Program-made: the position numbers and the translations under genes
Shown here: positions 43,490 through 55,672 of the stretch, in pieces
Layout of the letters: the number at the start of each line of letters is the position of its first letter
Numbering within the stretch: position 1 is the stretch's first letter
The notes under the pieces: model-generated
The model's database searches: none
What the model was told of the DNA's origin: nothing
Seen by the model: only the letters and a program-made list of their open reading frames with translations
DNA from: Aaosphaeria pasadenensis
Lineage: Eukaryota > Ascomycota > Dothideomycetes > Pleosporales
Assembly (NCBI GenBank): GCA_022813625.1
Contig: JAKLMB010000003.1
Location: forward strand, 310,001 to 374,000
DNA: 64,000 bases
Direction of reading: 5' to 3'

Positions 43490-45657
43490 CTATCTTCTGT
43501 TTGTCTTGCCAATTCCACGCTTGCCAACAGTCTGTGTATGCATTAGTGTATGTGATTGAGTCGCATATCATAAGAAAACTCACCAAGTATTTCGAAAGCG
43601 AACTGGTCTGGTGCCTATCGGCCTCACCCTGTCTGGCCATTCTGTTCATCTTCTTCTGGGACAACTTAGCCAGCTTCTCGGCCTTGGTAACGGCAAGTTC
43701 GTCAGTAACACCGTCATTACGCCTATTGGTGCTCTGGCTCCTGGCTCTGCTCTTCGCCCTTTCAAATGCCGCCTTTGGTGTATCGACCTCCATGGCATCG
43801 GGATCACCTCCCTCAGACTTGCCGCGCAGGGTGCTCCTTCCACGGCTCTGGCTGCGTGCGCGCTCGGCCACCTTGGAGGTATCATAACCGAGTTCCTCGA
43901 GATGGGACTGCATCTTTGACATATGGACTGCCTTAGCAGACCTAGGAATCAACGCTCTGTTCTTGAGGCTCTTCCTCATCTTTGCTTCGTTTCGTAGAAG
44001 CTGCCTCTTCTCACGAATGAGCTCAGCCTTGTATCGGATCTCTGCCTCCTCAGCATCCTCAAGATCTTCCTCGGACTCGTAGAATCCATCGGCCTCGAGC
44101 TTCTCCTCTTCTTCCTCGAGAGCCTGAAGCTTGCTTTCGATGTCTGGATCGATGAAGTCGGCGACGTTGCGTCCCATAAAGACCTCAGGGATTCTGTCTT
44201 GCTTCCACTCATCATCCTCAAGCAGGTAGTTCTTGCGCATATCGAAATTGTAGACACCAGCACCACCGTTCTCTTCCTCCAAATCACGCTCGAGAAGTGG
44301 TCGGTCAGGGTCATTGGGATCGTACTTCTTCTTCTGCTTGACTGCATCTGGAATGAAAGTTTCGCGCACAACGCCACCAGCAGGCTGGGCAACGTGAATC
44401 CTCCTGAAAAGGTCTCCGAGACGACCGGAAGGCTCGCCGACATTATTGGTAGCACCCTTCAGCTTCTCTGCCTGTCGGGCTGCGAGAAGTCTGTCGCAGA
44501 TCTGATTGCGGACAGCGAAAACACCGTCAGTAGTAGTGCAGCTCATTTCCATGAGTTCGACTTCGCTAGAAAGGAGTGACTTGAGTTCCTCCTGAGTGGC
44601 TGGATCAAGGTCCTCGGGGCGGACCAAGTCAATTTTGTTGACAACAATGAAAACCTGCTTTCCAGCAAAAAGTGGCTTGATGGAGTTGAACAGAGAAATT
44701 TGTGCAGATACACTGTAGCCACACTGCTCGGACAAATCCATAAAGTAGAGGATGGCAGCCCTCAAATGAGCTATGGCGCAGATACTCTGGTGCTCGATTG
44801 TGTTCATTTCCTCCAAGGGGTGGTCCAGGATACCGGGTGTATCAATTGCTTGAAAACGGAGGAGCTTGTAATCGAAGTGGCCAACGAACTGGAGAATTTG
44901 TTAATAACAATGCGCCGCACGTAGAAATAGATTTGTACATACCAAACTCTTGGTTGTGAATGCATACGGCTGCACGTCAACATCGGCTCTGGAAATGTTC
45001 TTCAAAAAGCTGGACTTTCCCACGTTGGGGTAGCCACAGATCACCAAGCTTCGGGTGTTGGGATCAATCGATGGGAGACGACCAAGATGCTGCCTGACCT
45101 GCTCAAGATAGACCAAAGGATCCTTCAATCTTTTGCAGATTGTTGCCATGCGACCAAGCGCCGCACGCTTGAGCTGTTTGCATTGGAACAGAGACTGGCC
45201 GTACTTCAACAAACGAACGTAGTCCCGAGCAACAGCTTCAATCAATGACTTGGCTGTAGACAGCTGGCCGAGCGCAATGCGGAAATGGTCGGCATCATAG
45301 AGAGTGTTGAGAAGATCCCGGTGGAACGGGTGGATATCGGCCAAGCGAGGGAAGGCATCAATCGTTTGTTGCAGGCGCTCCACAAATGTCTCGGCCGTGT
45401 ATTTGACTTTTCGAGTGTAGAAGGCTCGGATACGAGAGATCTGGAAACCGGCTCGAATCTGTGTAGGAAGTCTCTGTAGCGGTGTGTTAGAATAGCCCAG
45501 AAACGGTCTGCGTCAGTGAACGTACACGCTGGGTCCTGGACAAGACGATGTCCAAAAATTCGGTGTGCGTAGGTACGACGGGGATTTCCTTCCTGCGAGT
45601 TTGTCAGAGCATGTTCCCATTCCGATCAAAGAGGCATCCGAACCATTGTGTCTTCAT
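43490..45657 (-). CDS. NOG1: Nucleolar GTP-binding protein 1, 60S biogenesis
   Basis: Five exons: 45657-45644 (14 nt), 45592-45526, 45473-44943, 44888-43584 and 43531-43490, 652 residues. The start MKTQWKEIPVVPTHTEF is rebuilt across the first junction and matches NOG1. The OBG-type G domain has G1 GYPNVGKSS, G3 DTPGILDHP and G4 NKID. Upstream helices (LLNTLYDADHF, KQLKRAALGRMATI) form the NOG1 N-terminal bundle. The C-terminal third is basic/acidic coiled-coil, ending GKRGIGKTNRR after the small last exon; reading through the last intron would give a false C-terminus. NOG1 binds pre-60S particles in the nucleolus and is needed for maturation of the large subunit. A single essential gene in fungi. 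Length fits the family. Confidence 0.95.
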
Positions 45658-47033
45658 GTCTGCAAAATTTTGGGGACTCGTTCAGTCCACGCTAGAAGTA
45701 TCTTTGGTGTTACAAAAAGTCGGCGGGGAAGATGTTCTCCGGGGTTTTGACGACCGAGGGAATGCCAGACGTAATTACCGACAGTAGCGAAGCCTTTGAA
45801 AGACAGTCGACTTGTCTCGAAGGGTATCAGGTCGAGGTTCGAGCAAGTCGTGAGGGTGATACTGTCGTCCAGTCCTCTACACTAAAAAGATTATTTTGCC
45901 GCAGCGCACTTTTTCTTCGGCGAGCCAAGATTTCGGGTGCACAGACCGTCTTTATCGATAAATCACGTGCGTTCATCCCTTGGCACAATGGAATGATCAC
46001 ATAATACTGGTAGTACCCGCTGCCCTAAATTCTACTTGTACTACGAGGTACCCGTAATCTAACCCTCATCTATCAAAATACCAAACCCTTTGGGAAGTGC
46101 TTTCAATCACTGATAGTCTATAATATGAAACTACATCTTCGCTGTCGCCCACAGCCTAATTGAGGATTCGTTTCCGGACTCTGCCGTCAGACATTCCAGC
46201 TTCTCAGCGTGGGGGATCTTCCTTTTATCACTTCTGAACGTGTATCGTCATGTTGCGATCCTCAAAGAGTACGCGTGTCTATCGTGCTGTGGTGTTCCCA
46301 ACATCCAGACTCTCGGATCTCCCTAGACCACTTGAAACCGGTAAATCCTACTATGTAGGCGTCCGACAACGAATCCTTAATTGTCCGAAAACAAGCAAAT
46401 CTTGCCCAAAACACACCTACAAAAGTACGTTTAAGCATTGTTTTAGCAGATACTGCCATGCTTCTAAGCTCCCTAACCCTCCTAACCCTCTCTTGAACCC
46501 TAAATCTAAACCTTTGCTTAAGTGTTTTGGGTAAGATTCGCTTTGTTGTTGGACAACTAAGGATCGTTGTCGGACAGCTAGGATTTGCCCTTGAAACCAT
46601 CGATCTATCGCTCCCGTGCAAGGATCCATCGAAATGTGTACTCTTGCCCTGCGTCATTTCTCTGTTTCAGCAGAAGGAATGCACCCTTGAGAGGCAGGCC
46701 GACGGAGTGAATTGTTATAACTGGCTGCACCGCTCGACGATTCTCACATGCCCATGGGTGGTATCCATTTAGGCCAGCCTTTATAATCGAATTAGAGGCT
46801 CTAGAGAAAGCCATAACTTTGTTAGAAAGCGTAGACTTCCTCAAAGCAGTATCGTCTTTTCCTCATTGGTCGTTGATCCCTTGGGGTTTCCTTTGTTCGT
46901 CGCTGCCAAGCATTATCCCCCAGAGAGCTTTCCTTTACTGAAATGCAGCATGTTGCGCATTCTAGATTGGACACCAGAATTTCCTGAGTCGAAAGAATAC
47001 ATTGGGAGCCTTCAAGCTTTGGAGCATGGGAAA
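45658..47033. promoter_or_regulatory. Divergent intergenic region with MITE-like element
   Basis: 1376 bp between the NOG1 start (minus) and the membrane-protein start (plus); both promoters lie here. Small frames have no support. The MITE-like element at 46340-46589 is annotated separately. Confidence 0.5.
46340..46589. mobile_element. MITE-like non-autonomous DNA transposon
   Basis: 250-bp element with long imperfect terminal inverted repeats. Left end GGTAAATCCTA..GTCCGACAACGAATCC, right end (reverse complement) GGCAAATCCTAGCTGTCCG, then both continue to CCCAAAACAC, about 75 bp at each side. It is flanked by a 9-bp direct repeat CTTGAAACC at 46331-46339 and 46590-46598, a target-site duplication (8-9 bp, as for hAT or Mutator-type elements). 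The middle holds CCCTAACCCTCCTAACCC-like DNA. No transposase. The 131-codon frame across it is not a gene. Confidence 0.78.
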
Positions 47034-49116
47034 ATGGAGGAGTCGACTGGTCACTGCCCAATCGCACGATGTGACTGGATTCAGCAGCGTGTGCTCACGG
47101 GCTTGAAAGATGTGTCGCCATTACGGCCTAATCCTGAGCTTTCTGGCATAGGAGTAAGTTTCGTGGAGAACTTTTGCTGTACTATACTCATGCTTCCAGG
47201 TTATTCTTGGTTTTGCAATAACCGGGTATCTCACCATGATACTCCTGATCCTACATTATATCATAGTATACGACTATAAGCGCACCAACAGGCGAGGCAA
47301 GATATATGTCAATTATGTCGATCATGGCATCTTAACATTCATTCGAGAACGTCTATTTTCGTGGAAGCCCAAAAGACGTTTTGAGTTCGCATTAGAGAAA
47401 GCGGTGTTACTACTCAGTGATACTCAAGTATGTCACTTTATCTGTAACCTCGACGAAGGCAATTTGACGCAACATACACTGACTCTCCAATAGCTTGTGA
47501 CCGGCCTGGCCATACTTGTTTCGGGGTATTCTCAACTCGACTGTGGCATGTCAGCATATCATTGGCAGCTAATGATATACATTGCCTGGTTCTCGTCGTT
47601 CAGTTTTCTTGCTGCCATGGCTTTTCTAGAGGGCTATTTCCAGACCAACAGTACTCTCCGGATCCTACGAGTCTTCTTTATGTTCATGCTGGCCTCCCTT
47701 TTGATTGTCGCATTACTACCGACTGGAAGCCATAATTGGCTTAATCTGCTACCAACGGACAAAAGCTTCTACCCTAGCTTAGAAGCTATATGCTACTTCC
47801 GTCAATTGACAGTGCTGAGCTTCAACGCTCAGAAAGGCCCTAAGTTATGGTCCATGATCATATCAATCGTTGTGGTTGGACTATCATATATCCACACTGG
47901 GATCCGACTCTTTGATCCAACATCTGAGATGTCTCGCAAAATACTTCGACATGGGCCGGCATCGTATGTCAAGCAATGCCTCCGGTTCTTGGAGGACATA
48001 ACCATTGCAAAGAAAGGCCTGGTAGCCATTCTTTGTACTCCCATCTATCTCTTTCTTTACGCGGCGTATGCAAGCGCCCGCGCCTTCTTCGACTTCCTCG
48101 AATCCATGCTTTTTGAGATTATATGGCTATCATTTGCAGTTGCTTGGGGATCCATCAAGTTGTACGACACAAGAAGATCCGTTCACTATAACTCAGACGC
48201 TGAATGGATTGATGACAGCGGAGACATCCTTGAAGAAAACATCTGGTCCTTTGGGCAAATCTTACCGCTCGTCCTTCTGTTGCTTCCCATTCTCGGCATG
48301 ATTCAGGCATACCTTGACAATGATGCAAAGGAGGCGGATGCTGCCCGCGACAGACATATTGCTGAAAGGATTGCAAACGAGGGTGGAGAGTCTGCAAAAG
48401 AAGTTTCTCGGCCGCCTTCCGCCTATGCCAGCGGACAAGACGGTGGGGACCGGCATCTCGAGTATCCCCGACATCCAGTTCCTCGTAATGCCACACATTA
48501 TCATGATGATCCATCAATAGACACTGAACAAGGTGAAATGCAAGATGGATCTTCGTTTCTCAGTAGCCGGCCAACGACTTCCACACAGAAGGACGCAATG
48601 ACCGAACCATCAACTCCAACCACTTTGATATCTTCGCCGTCGGGCGCTAAGAGGAGTATGCTTCCCCTCTATCCATATAAAAACTTCTCACGCCTGGACT
48701 GGTATCACGATCATATCTGCCTTTACATTCTCCAGACGCTACTAGTGGCTGGCTTTTCTCTCTTTTTGATGGGCTACCAGTCGGGCTCGGATTACCTTGG
48801 ACTATCAGTCTTCCTGAGAAGCCGCATGTTCTATATCTGGATGTTTGGCACGATACCCGCCGCTTCTCTAGTACACCTTGCTGTTTGGTTCTTAGCAGCA
48901 GTCTTCGCGACACAACTGGGCTGGTCAAAATGGCTGACAGAGAGGAAAACAATTGTGAGGATCCAGTCAGGCAGAGATATCAGATGGTGGAAGAAGTCGA
49001 GGCTCGCATTCATGTTCTACTTTGCTTTGCGGTTCGTGCTAGTCTGTGGATTGGTTGTTGCGACCATGTTCGCGAGTTTGGAGTTTGCTGGTCGAGATCC
49101 GGTGGTTGTTGACTAA
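47034..49116 (+). CDS. Fungal polytopic membrane protein of unknown function
   Basis: Three exons, 47034-47153, 47200-47427 and 47494-49116, all phase 0, 656 residues. The start is the ATG of MEESTGHCPIARC; an in-frame ATG upstream (46949, MLRILDW) is possible. Helices are seen at VILGFAITGYLTMILLILHY, around GLAILVSGY, MIYIAWFSSFSFLAAM, FFMFMLASLLIVALL, IISIVVVGLSYIHTG, ILPLVLLLLPILGM and four near the C-terminus. A hydrophilic loop of about 140 residues (about 400-540) is Ser/Asp/Glu-rich. NPELSGIGV..TGYL and ALEKAVLLLSDTQLVTGLAI recur in a large uncharacterised ascomycete membrane family. No transport or catalytic motif visible. Confidence 0.82.
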
Positions 49117-49558
49117 GGTTGCATATTCAATTCTGTACATATCAAACATAGGATAGACTCTCAGTCATGAGATATTCGTTGGAAAGGCCAGTTGATATTC
49201 CCAGACGATACTGCATATGTTGAGAATCATGATGATACCTCGACAACGCTGTATTTTCCATTCAATTGTGGTGATCTGCGCAGCAATAGTCGTTTAAAAA
49301 ACCACCTATCTGAATCCTTCCGACCCTTGGACTATCGCTCTAGATGTTTACAGCAAGACGAATCATGGATTATGGAGATCTACCTCCGGCCAGGAGTCGC
49401 TGGATTGTCTCGAGGACAGTCCGGTGGTCAAAGCGCCCCTGCCACGTGACCATAAGGCCAGCATTAACCTCCGCTGGTCTTCATACAAAATAATCCACCC
49501 CCACCGCCTTTACTACCATACAAACCCACCGACTAGAGCGTTGGTACACAGAGTCAAG
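49117..49558. other. Intergenic region before GLO3
   Basis: 442 bp between the membrane-protein stop and the ArfGAP start, same strand. Probably 3' UTR and GLO3 promoter. Nothing else seen. Confidence 0.45.
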
Positions 49559-51261
49559 ATGGCGCTCGCGACGAAGACACAGTCGCAGAACATTTTTACC
49601 AAATTGAAGGGAAAGGCGGCCAACAAGGTATATTTCTGCATTTCCGAGAAAGGGATGAGGGGGGAAGGTGATGGGTGGCCAAATGGCTAACATTATTGAA
49701 TGTAGATATGCTTCGATTGCGGCGCAAGAAATCCAACATGGTCGTCCGTACCGTTCGGTATCTACCTATGCCTCGATTGCTCGGCGAATCACAGAAACAT
49801 GGGTGTACACATTTCTTTTGTGCGATCAACGAATCTTGATAGTACGTCCATGCCCACCAGATCGTACAGGGGACATATAAGCTAATACCAGGTGTTCAGT
49901 CTGGCAATGGGATCAGCTCCGTATTATGAAAGTAGGCGGGAATGAGAGTGCAACCAAGTATTTCCAGACTCATGGTGGTTCGGCGGCATTGGCAAGCAAA
50001 GATCCCAAGACAAAGTACACGAGTAATGCGGCAACCAAATACAAAGAGGAGTTGACAAGGCGATGTGCTGCGGATGCTAAACAGTATGCAATCCCACCTT
50101 CGAAGGCATCTCCGGATGGTGTACTGACGAGTCTAAAGGTTCCCTAACGAGGTGGTGATAACGGACATTGCCGACCCCACAAGTTCGGACGGAACCAACA
50201 CTCCCGCTGGAGACAATGATGACGATTTCTTCTCTTCATGGGACAAGCCCACGATTAAGCGCCCGTCGAACCCACCATCCCGAACAGGCACACCATCGCA
50301 GCGTGCCGCATCACCCTTCCTAAAGCCCGATGGCAACAATGGAACCGCACGCCCCAAGTCGCCACTCTCTGCTACATCTTCTGAGCCCTCAACACCTGCC
50401 GCGATCCCCGCCGTTAAGCCCACAGTCCGCAAGACAGCGTCAGGCGCTGGCGCAAAGAAGAACATTCTTGGTGCGAAGAAGAAGGGCCTTGGAGCAAAGA
50501 AGGTTGTACCCGCCGACGGCGGACTCGATTTCGAGGAGGCAGAGCGTAAAGCCCGGGAAGAGGCTGAGCGCATTGAGAAACTTGGTTACGATCCTGATGC
50601 CGAAGCCGCCGAAGCCGCATCATCTGCGAAGGCCTCGTCGAGCACAGCCGCTACCACCATTGTATCTCCTACACCTGTTTCACCACCCCGAGCTGGCTTT
50701 GGAGCCACTAAGCCCGAGCGCAGCAGCCAGGACATGGAGAGACTGGGAATGGGCGTAGCTAGACTAGGTTTTGGACAAGTTGGCGCAGCAAAGGCTGCCG
50801 CCGCACCCAAGAAGATGGGAGGATTCGGCAGCGTGTCCAAGGCTCCCGTCGACAACGACGACGAAAAGTATGCTCGTGAGAAGTTCGGAGTGCAGAAGTC
50901 TATCTCCAGCGACGAGTTCTTCGGCCGCAACGCATACGACCCGAGTGCCACAGCACAGGCTAAGGAACGATTATCTGGTAAGCACATCCACCCCTTCCCC
51001 CTTTCCCATCACGCGAACACCCCTACTTACACCGATCCAACAGGTTTCGAAGGCGCCACCGCCATCTCCTCCAACGCCTACTTCGGCCGCCCGGAGGACG
51101 ACATCCCCGAGGACGACTACGGCGACCTCGAGGGCGCCGCCAAGGACTTCGTCCGCAAGTTCGGCGTCACCGCTGGCGACGACCTCGAGAACCTGACCAA
51201 CCTCCTCGGCGACGGCGCCCAGAAACTGCAAGGCGCCATCCGTAACTATCTTAACTCGTAG
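49559..51261 (+). CDS. GLO3: ADP-ribosylation factor GTPase-activating protein, GLO3 type
   Basis: Five exons: 49559-49627, 49706-49841, 49900-50083, 50139-50977 and 51044-51261, 481 residues. The ArfGAP zinc finger is rebuilt over exons 2-3: CFDCGARNPTWSSVPFG..LCLDCSANHRN with Cx2Cx16Cx2C and the catalytic Arg in the following helix (HISFVRSTNLD). WDQLRIMKVGGN completes the domain. The C-terminal half has a basic Lys/Ala patch (KKNILGAKKKGLGAKK), the coatomer-binding region, and two Glo3 motifs (SISSDEFFGRNAYDP, AISSNAYFGRPEDD). The protein stimulates Arf1 GTP hydrolysis and binds coatomer in COPI vesicle formation at the Golgi. The last intron is a multiple of three (66 nt), so read-through would stay in frame. 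Confidence 0.93.
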
Positions 51262-52388
51262 AGAGAACTAACGAAAAGAAATGGAACGTGGATTTTTTCC
51301 TTTCTTTCTTTTTAATTGTTGGAGAGAATTGAAGGTTATGCGTGACTCATTCTTGCATCACATTGTCACATCCGTTTGGGGAGGGGAGGAGAAGCTGGGA
51401 TATTGCGAGGTGGTGTTTTGCTCATATGGGGTTGTCTGTCTTTCTGTTTGCCGAGCAAAAAGTCCGGTTCGGTACGCTATATGATGGAGGGAGGGAGAAC
51501 GACCGTCAATGTCCTTTAAAAAGAAGTTAGGGGAAAGGGTGGGAGAGGGGGCAGGCTGTATTACGAGCGTAGATTTCGAACCATGATTCCCTTTCATTCC
51601 ATTTTCCTCTAGACGGGCAGACAAAATTCACAGACATGAAGTAACGATGATGTATGTTGTTGATGTACGGCGTCGAGCATTGGGAGGGGAAGAGAGTGGG
51701 TGTGGTGGATGTTAGTAAACTTGCACACATATATTGTGTTTTCTCGTCAAATGGGTGGCTTTTCTCCTTGTTATTATCGGTTTTATAGAAATAAGTTTTA
51801 TTTGATTCCATGTTGTTACTCTGCAAACATGAGACTTTAGAGAACAATCCATATCACATGAACGACCAGCCACATGCCTTCACAAGAGAGTCACAACGTA
51901 TTTTAAAGGAGAAGCCCTATTTAATATCACAACGTCACATATTTCAAGCAAAGGGGAATTCGTAATTTGACTTTTTCGCTTTCAAGAGCGGAGAACAAGA
52001 AGTGTTTGACATTATCATCTCGGCGTTGACCACACCACTATATAGTACAGTTATTTCTTCCTCTTTCTCCCAGAGACTACTGCTACTTCGTCCACTTTCT
52101 TCCTCCTTTTTTCCAATTCGTGGTATCGATAACAAATGGCCAAGCAACAAATGCATGGATTTGTCGTAGGTAGTAAGACAGGTGATGTGTCGTGGGAGAG
52201 GCGTCGTCGGAAAAGAGAAAAATGGCGTGGAAAGGAGGTATAGTTACAATGGAATAGTTACACACACATACGTCTAGAAAGACCCGACCCGAAGACCATT
52301 ATGCAACCCGCAATTCAGGACGCCTGCTTTTTGCCAGAAAAAGTATTTGAAAACAAAGAAGGAGGATAGAGTTAGAGAGTCAAGGAGT
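51262..52388. other. Convergent 3' region, GLO3 / SSC1
   Basis: 1127 bp between two stop codons. AT-rich with short homopolymers. Frames up to 106 codons lack features. It holds the 3' UTRs. Confidence 0.5.
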
Positions 52389-53814
52389 TTACTCCTTCTT
52401 CTCACCCTCACCAGGCTGCTGCTGCTGTTGCTGCTGCTCGCCCTGGTTCTGGGACTCGGACCTGGCCTTGTGCATCTGGTCGAAGAGGCTCAAGCTGGCG
52501 TTCTGGAGCTCGTCGGTCTTCTCCTTGATCTCGGCGGCAGTGGCGGTACCCTCGCCAGACTGGCTCTGGGAGATGAACTCGCGGATGGAAGCGATCTTCT
52601 CCTTGATCTTCTCGGCCTCGGTCTTGTCGAGACGGTCCTCAAACTCCTTCAAGGCCTTCTCGGTGTCGTTGACAACGCTGTCGGCACGGTTGGCAGCCTC
52701 AATGGCGTTCTTGCGCTCCTTGTCCTGCTCGCCGTAGCGCTCAGCATCGTCGACCATGTTCTGGATCTCGGCATCGGAGAGACCAGATCCGGAGGCAATG
52801 GTGATGGACTGATCCTTGTTGGTGGACTTGTCCTTGGCGTGAACGTGCACGATGGAATCGGCATCAATGTCGAAGGTGACCTCGATCTGGGGAACACCAC
52901 GGTGAGCCGGGGGAATACCGACAAGCTGGAAGTTTCCGAGCAGCTTGTTGTCACGGACGAGCTCACGCTCACCCTGGTAGACCTTGATCTCGACAGCGGA
53001 CTGGAAGTCAGCGGCGGTGGAGAAGACCTGGGACTTCTTGGTGGGGATGGTGGTGTTACGGTTGATCAAACGGGTGAAAACACCGCCGAGGGTCTCGATA
53101 CCGAGGGAAAGAGGAGTAACATCGAGGAGCAAGAGGTCAGTAACCTCACCAGCAAGGACGGCACCCTGGATGGCGGCACCCATGGCAACAGCCTCGTCAG
53201 GGTTGACAGACTTGGCGGGGTCACGGCCGAAGATGCTCTTGACGGACTCAGTAACCTTGGGCATACGGGTCATACCACCGACGAGGATGACCTCCTGGAT
53301 GTCCTTGGCCTGGAGGTTGGCATCCTTGAGGGCCTTGCGGACGGGGTCAACGGTCTTGGAGATCAGGGGATCAACCAACTTCTCGAGCTGGGCACGGGAG
53401 AACTTGGAGTTGATGTGCTTAGGTCCAGAGGCGTCGGCAGTGATGAAAGGCAAGTTGATGTCAGTCTGAGTGGAAGAAGAAAGCTCAATCTTGGCCTTCT
53501 CGGCGGCCTCACGGATACGCTGGATAGCCATGCGGTCGTTGCTCAGATCGATACCTTGCTCCTTCTTGAACTGCTGGACGAGGTGGCGGACGAGGGTGAT
53601 ATCGAAATCCTCACCACCGAGATGGGTGTCACCGTTGGTGGACTTGACCTCAAAGACACCATTCTGGATCTCAAGGATGGAGATATCGAAAGTACCACCT
53701 CCAAGATCGTAGACAGCAATGATGTTGTCGGTGGCCTTGTCAAGACCGTAGGCAAGAGCGGCAGCAGTGGGCTCGTTGACGACACGGAGGACGTTGAGAC
53801 CAGCAATCTGACCA

Positions 53815-53855
<41 letters not shown>

Positions 53856-54561
53856 AGGGACGGTGACGACGGCGTTCTTGATGTTCTTGCCCATGTAGGC
53901 CTCAGCGGTCTCCTTCATCTTGCCGAGGACGAAACCACCGACTTGAGAAGGAGAGTACTTCTGGCCGTGAGCCTCGAGCCAGGCATCGCCGTTGCTGTGC
54001 TGGACGATCTTGTAGGGGACCTGCTGGATGTCACGCTGGACCTCAGCGTCGGTGAACTTGCGGCCGATGAGACGCTTGGTGGCGAAGAGAGTGTTCTCTG
54101 GGTTCACAACAGCCTGTCGCTTAGCGGCGATACCAACGAGACGCTCGCCCTCCTTGGTGAAACCGACGACGGAGGGAGTGGTTCGGGTACCTATGAGATA
54201 TGCGTCAGTATGCAATGGTCACGGTATAATTTTTGAGATGTAAAGATGAATGACATACCCTCAGAGTTCTCGATGATGCGAGGAGTCTTGCCCTCCATGA
54301 CGGCAACGGCAGAGTTGGTGGTACCCAAATCAATACCGATGACAGAGCCCTTGACCTTCTCGCCACCCTCCTCGGCGTATCCTCGCACCCATGATGAGGT
54401 CAAAGGAGATCTGATGGCTGGGGTGCGGCGGATAGCAGGAGTTGCCCGCGTGAGGAACTGAAGATTTTCGTTAGAACGATGACGATGCAAAGATTTAAAG
54501 CGACTCGAGGGAAGGGAAGTGTGCGCAAACTTACGCTTCGCGATATCCTGGAGGAGAACAT
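52389..54561 (-). CDS. SSC1: Mitochondrial Hsp70 chaperone
   Basis: Three exons: 54561-54535, 54457-54259 and 54190-52389, 675 residues. Exon 1 is MFSSRISRS; exon 2 continues a basic presequence (FLTRATPAIRRTPAIRSP), a mitochondrial targeting signal cut near RGYAEEGG. Hsp70 signatures: GIDLGTTNSAVAV, VYDLGGGTFDISILE and VILVGGMTRMPKV, with the ATPase domain at about 55-430, the peptide-binding domain after it and a helical lid ending in a Gln-run and GEKKE. It pulls precursors through TIM23 as the PAM motor and folds matrix proteins with Mdj1 and Mge1. Codon use is extremely C-rich, so the opposite strand is open for 629 codons; that is not a gene. A heat-shock-element-like site lies upstream. 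Confidence 0.96.
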
Positions 54562-55672
54562 GATGTGTGGATGTGAGGGAGGAGTTACTGCGTCGGGGGA
54601 GATGCAGACAGACTAGGGGAGAGATGACGGGTGTAGAGAGGAATTGATGGAATGGAGGGATGTTTTTCTTAAGTAGATACGAGCGAGGTATGATGGATGA
54701 AGAAGTTTTGGAGGAAGCTTGGACCGTTTTAGTCTCTAGAAAATTCGATGGCCGTATGGGCGGCAATTGCCGGACCGACAACCGCGGGAGCGAATTGGTT
54801 GTGTTTTTTTCTGCCCCGAGACCGCCCCGTACAGTCAATTGATAAAATACTCGGAACTATGAGTGCAAGTGGACGGAAGGAGAAGAATCTAGATCTTACT
54901 TAAGATACAATTTTATCTTTGCTTCATGTATGGGATGGAATATCCTCATCATTTCACATAGACGAAGCGAGGCGAATAGACAACCACTGGTATCACGAAT
55001 ACAAACTATAGCTGTCCATATTCTAACAAGGATAGTTTGAAAGCCATTGTATACAATCTTCTTTCGATTCATTTGAATGAATTTGTCTAATTTATATTGT
55101 AGAAGCGTCAGCTAACGTGACATAACTCTTTGCCATCATAGAGTCGAGGCAGCTGTTCGACGATGAGAGGGGAAAAGCTCCAGCCTGTAGATCGACTACC
55201 AGCCTTACCTGTCGTGGCCTAGCGTATCAGGGCTCTTGTCCAATGAGGTGCTCTCTTTGGTCTCCCCCATACTCTTGTCTTAGTAACCAATTCATTGAAC
55301 GTGGACCATCCATTCCACTACTATTACTCGTAACATCACTCTAGCCAGTTCACTTCAGTGAACTACAACATCCATCCCCAACTACTAACCACTCCAGAGT
55401 TGGGTTCAACAGTGCAGCAACAGCTTGTCCATACTGTGACTTCCGCACCACGCGCCTCCTCAAGGTGCTGCTGATGCTACTGCGTCACACTCCTGCTTTA
55501 CTCTACTGCTCAAGCCTTCCATCGCGTGCTCCTGTTGTACTCATCCAGACCTGGTCCGCGGCTCTGACGTATTGCGCTCCTCTTTCCCTTCTACCTCCAC
55601 CCCCTCTCCTCCTCCTAGCCACCCTACCAATACCAATTCACGACTCTGACACATGCATCCAGGCCATAAAGC
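54562..55672. promoter_or_regulatory. Divergent intergenic region, SSC1 / DUF2415 gene
   Basis: 1111 bp between start codons facing away from each other. C-rich, pyrimidine-biased leader just before 55673 (CCTCCACCCCCTCTCC near 55595). No coding frame supported. Confidence 0.5.
54734..54746 (-). promoter_or_regulatory. Candidate heat-shock element upstream of SSC1
   Basis: Minus strand GAATTTTCTAGAG reads as GAAnnTTCnnGAg, two perfect units and one near match of the inverted nGAAn array bound by Hsf1. It lies about 175 bp before the SSC1 start codon. Short motif; chance is possible. Confidence 0.5.

Noticed and set aside
43293..43583. Extended NOG1 C-terminus reading through the last intron
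   Set aside because: A GTGAGT donor and ACACAG acceptor give the conserved GKRGIGKTNRR end; the read-through tail has no family resemblance.
46459..46502. CCCTAACCCTCCTAACCC, telomere-like words
   Set aside because: Only two or three imperfect units in the middle of the MITE; not an interstitial telomere array.
46262..46657. 131-codon minus-strand frame
   Set aside because: Runs through the MITE-like element; its sequence is explained by the inverted repeat.
52347..54236. 629-codon plus-strand frame opposite the Hsp70 gene
   Set aside because: Antisense open frames across Hsp70 genes are a known artefact of strong codon bias. The translation is Leu/Val/Asp/Gly-rich with no domain, and the minus strand carries all Hsp70 motifs.
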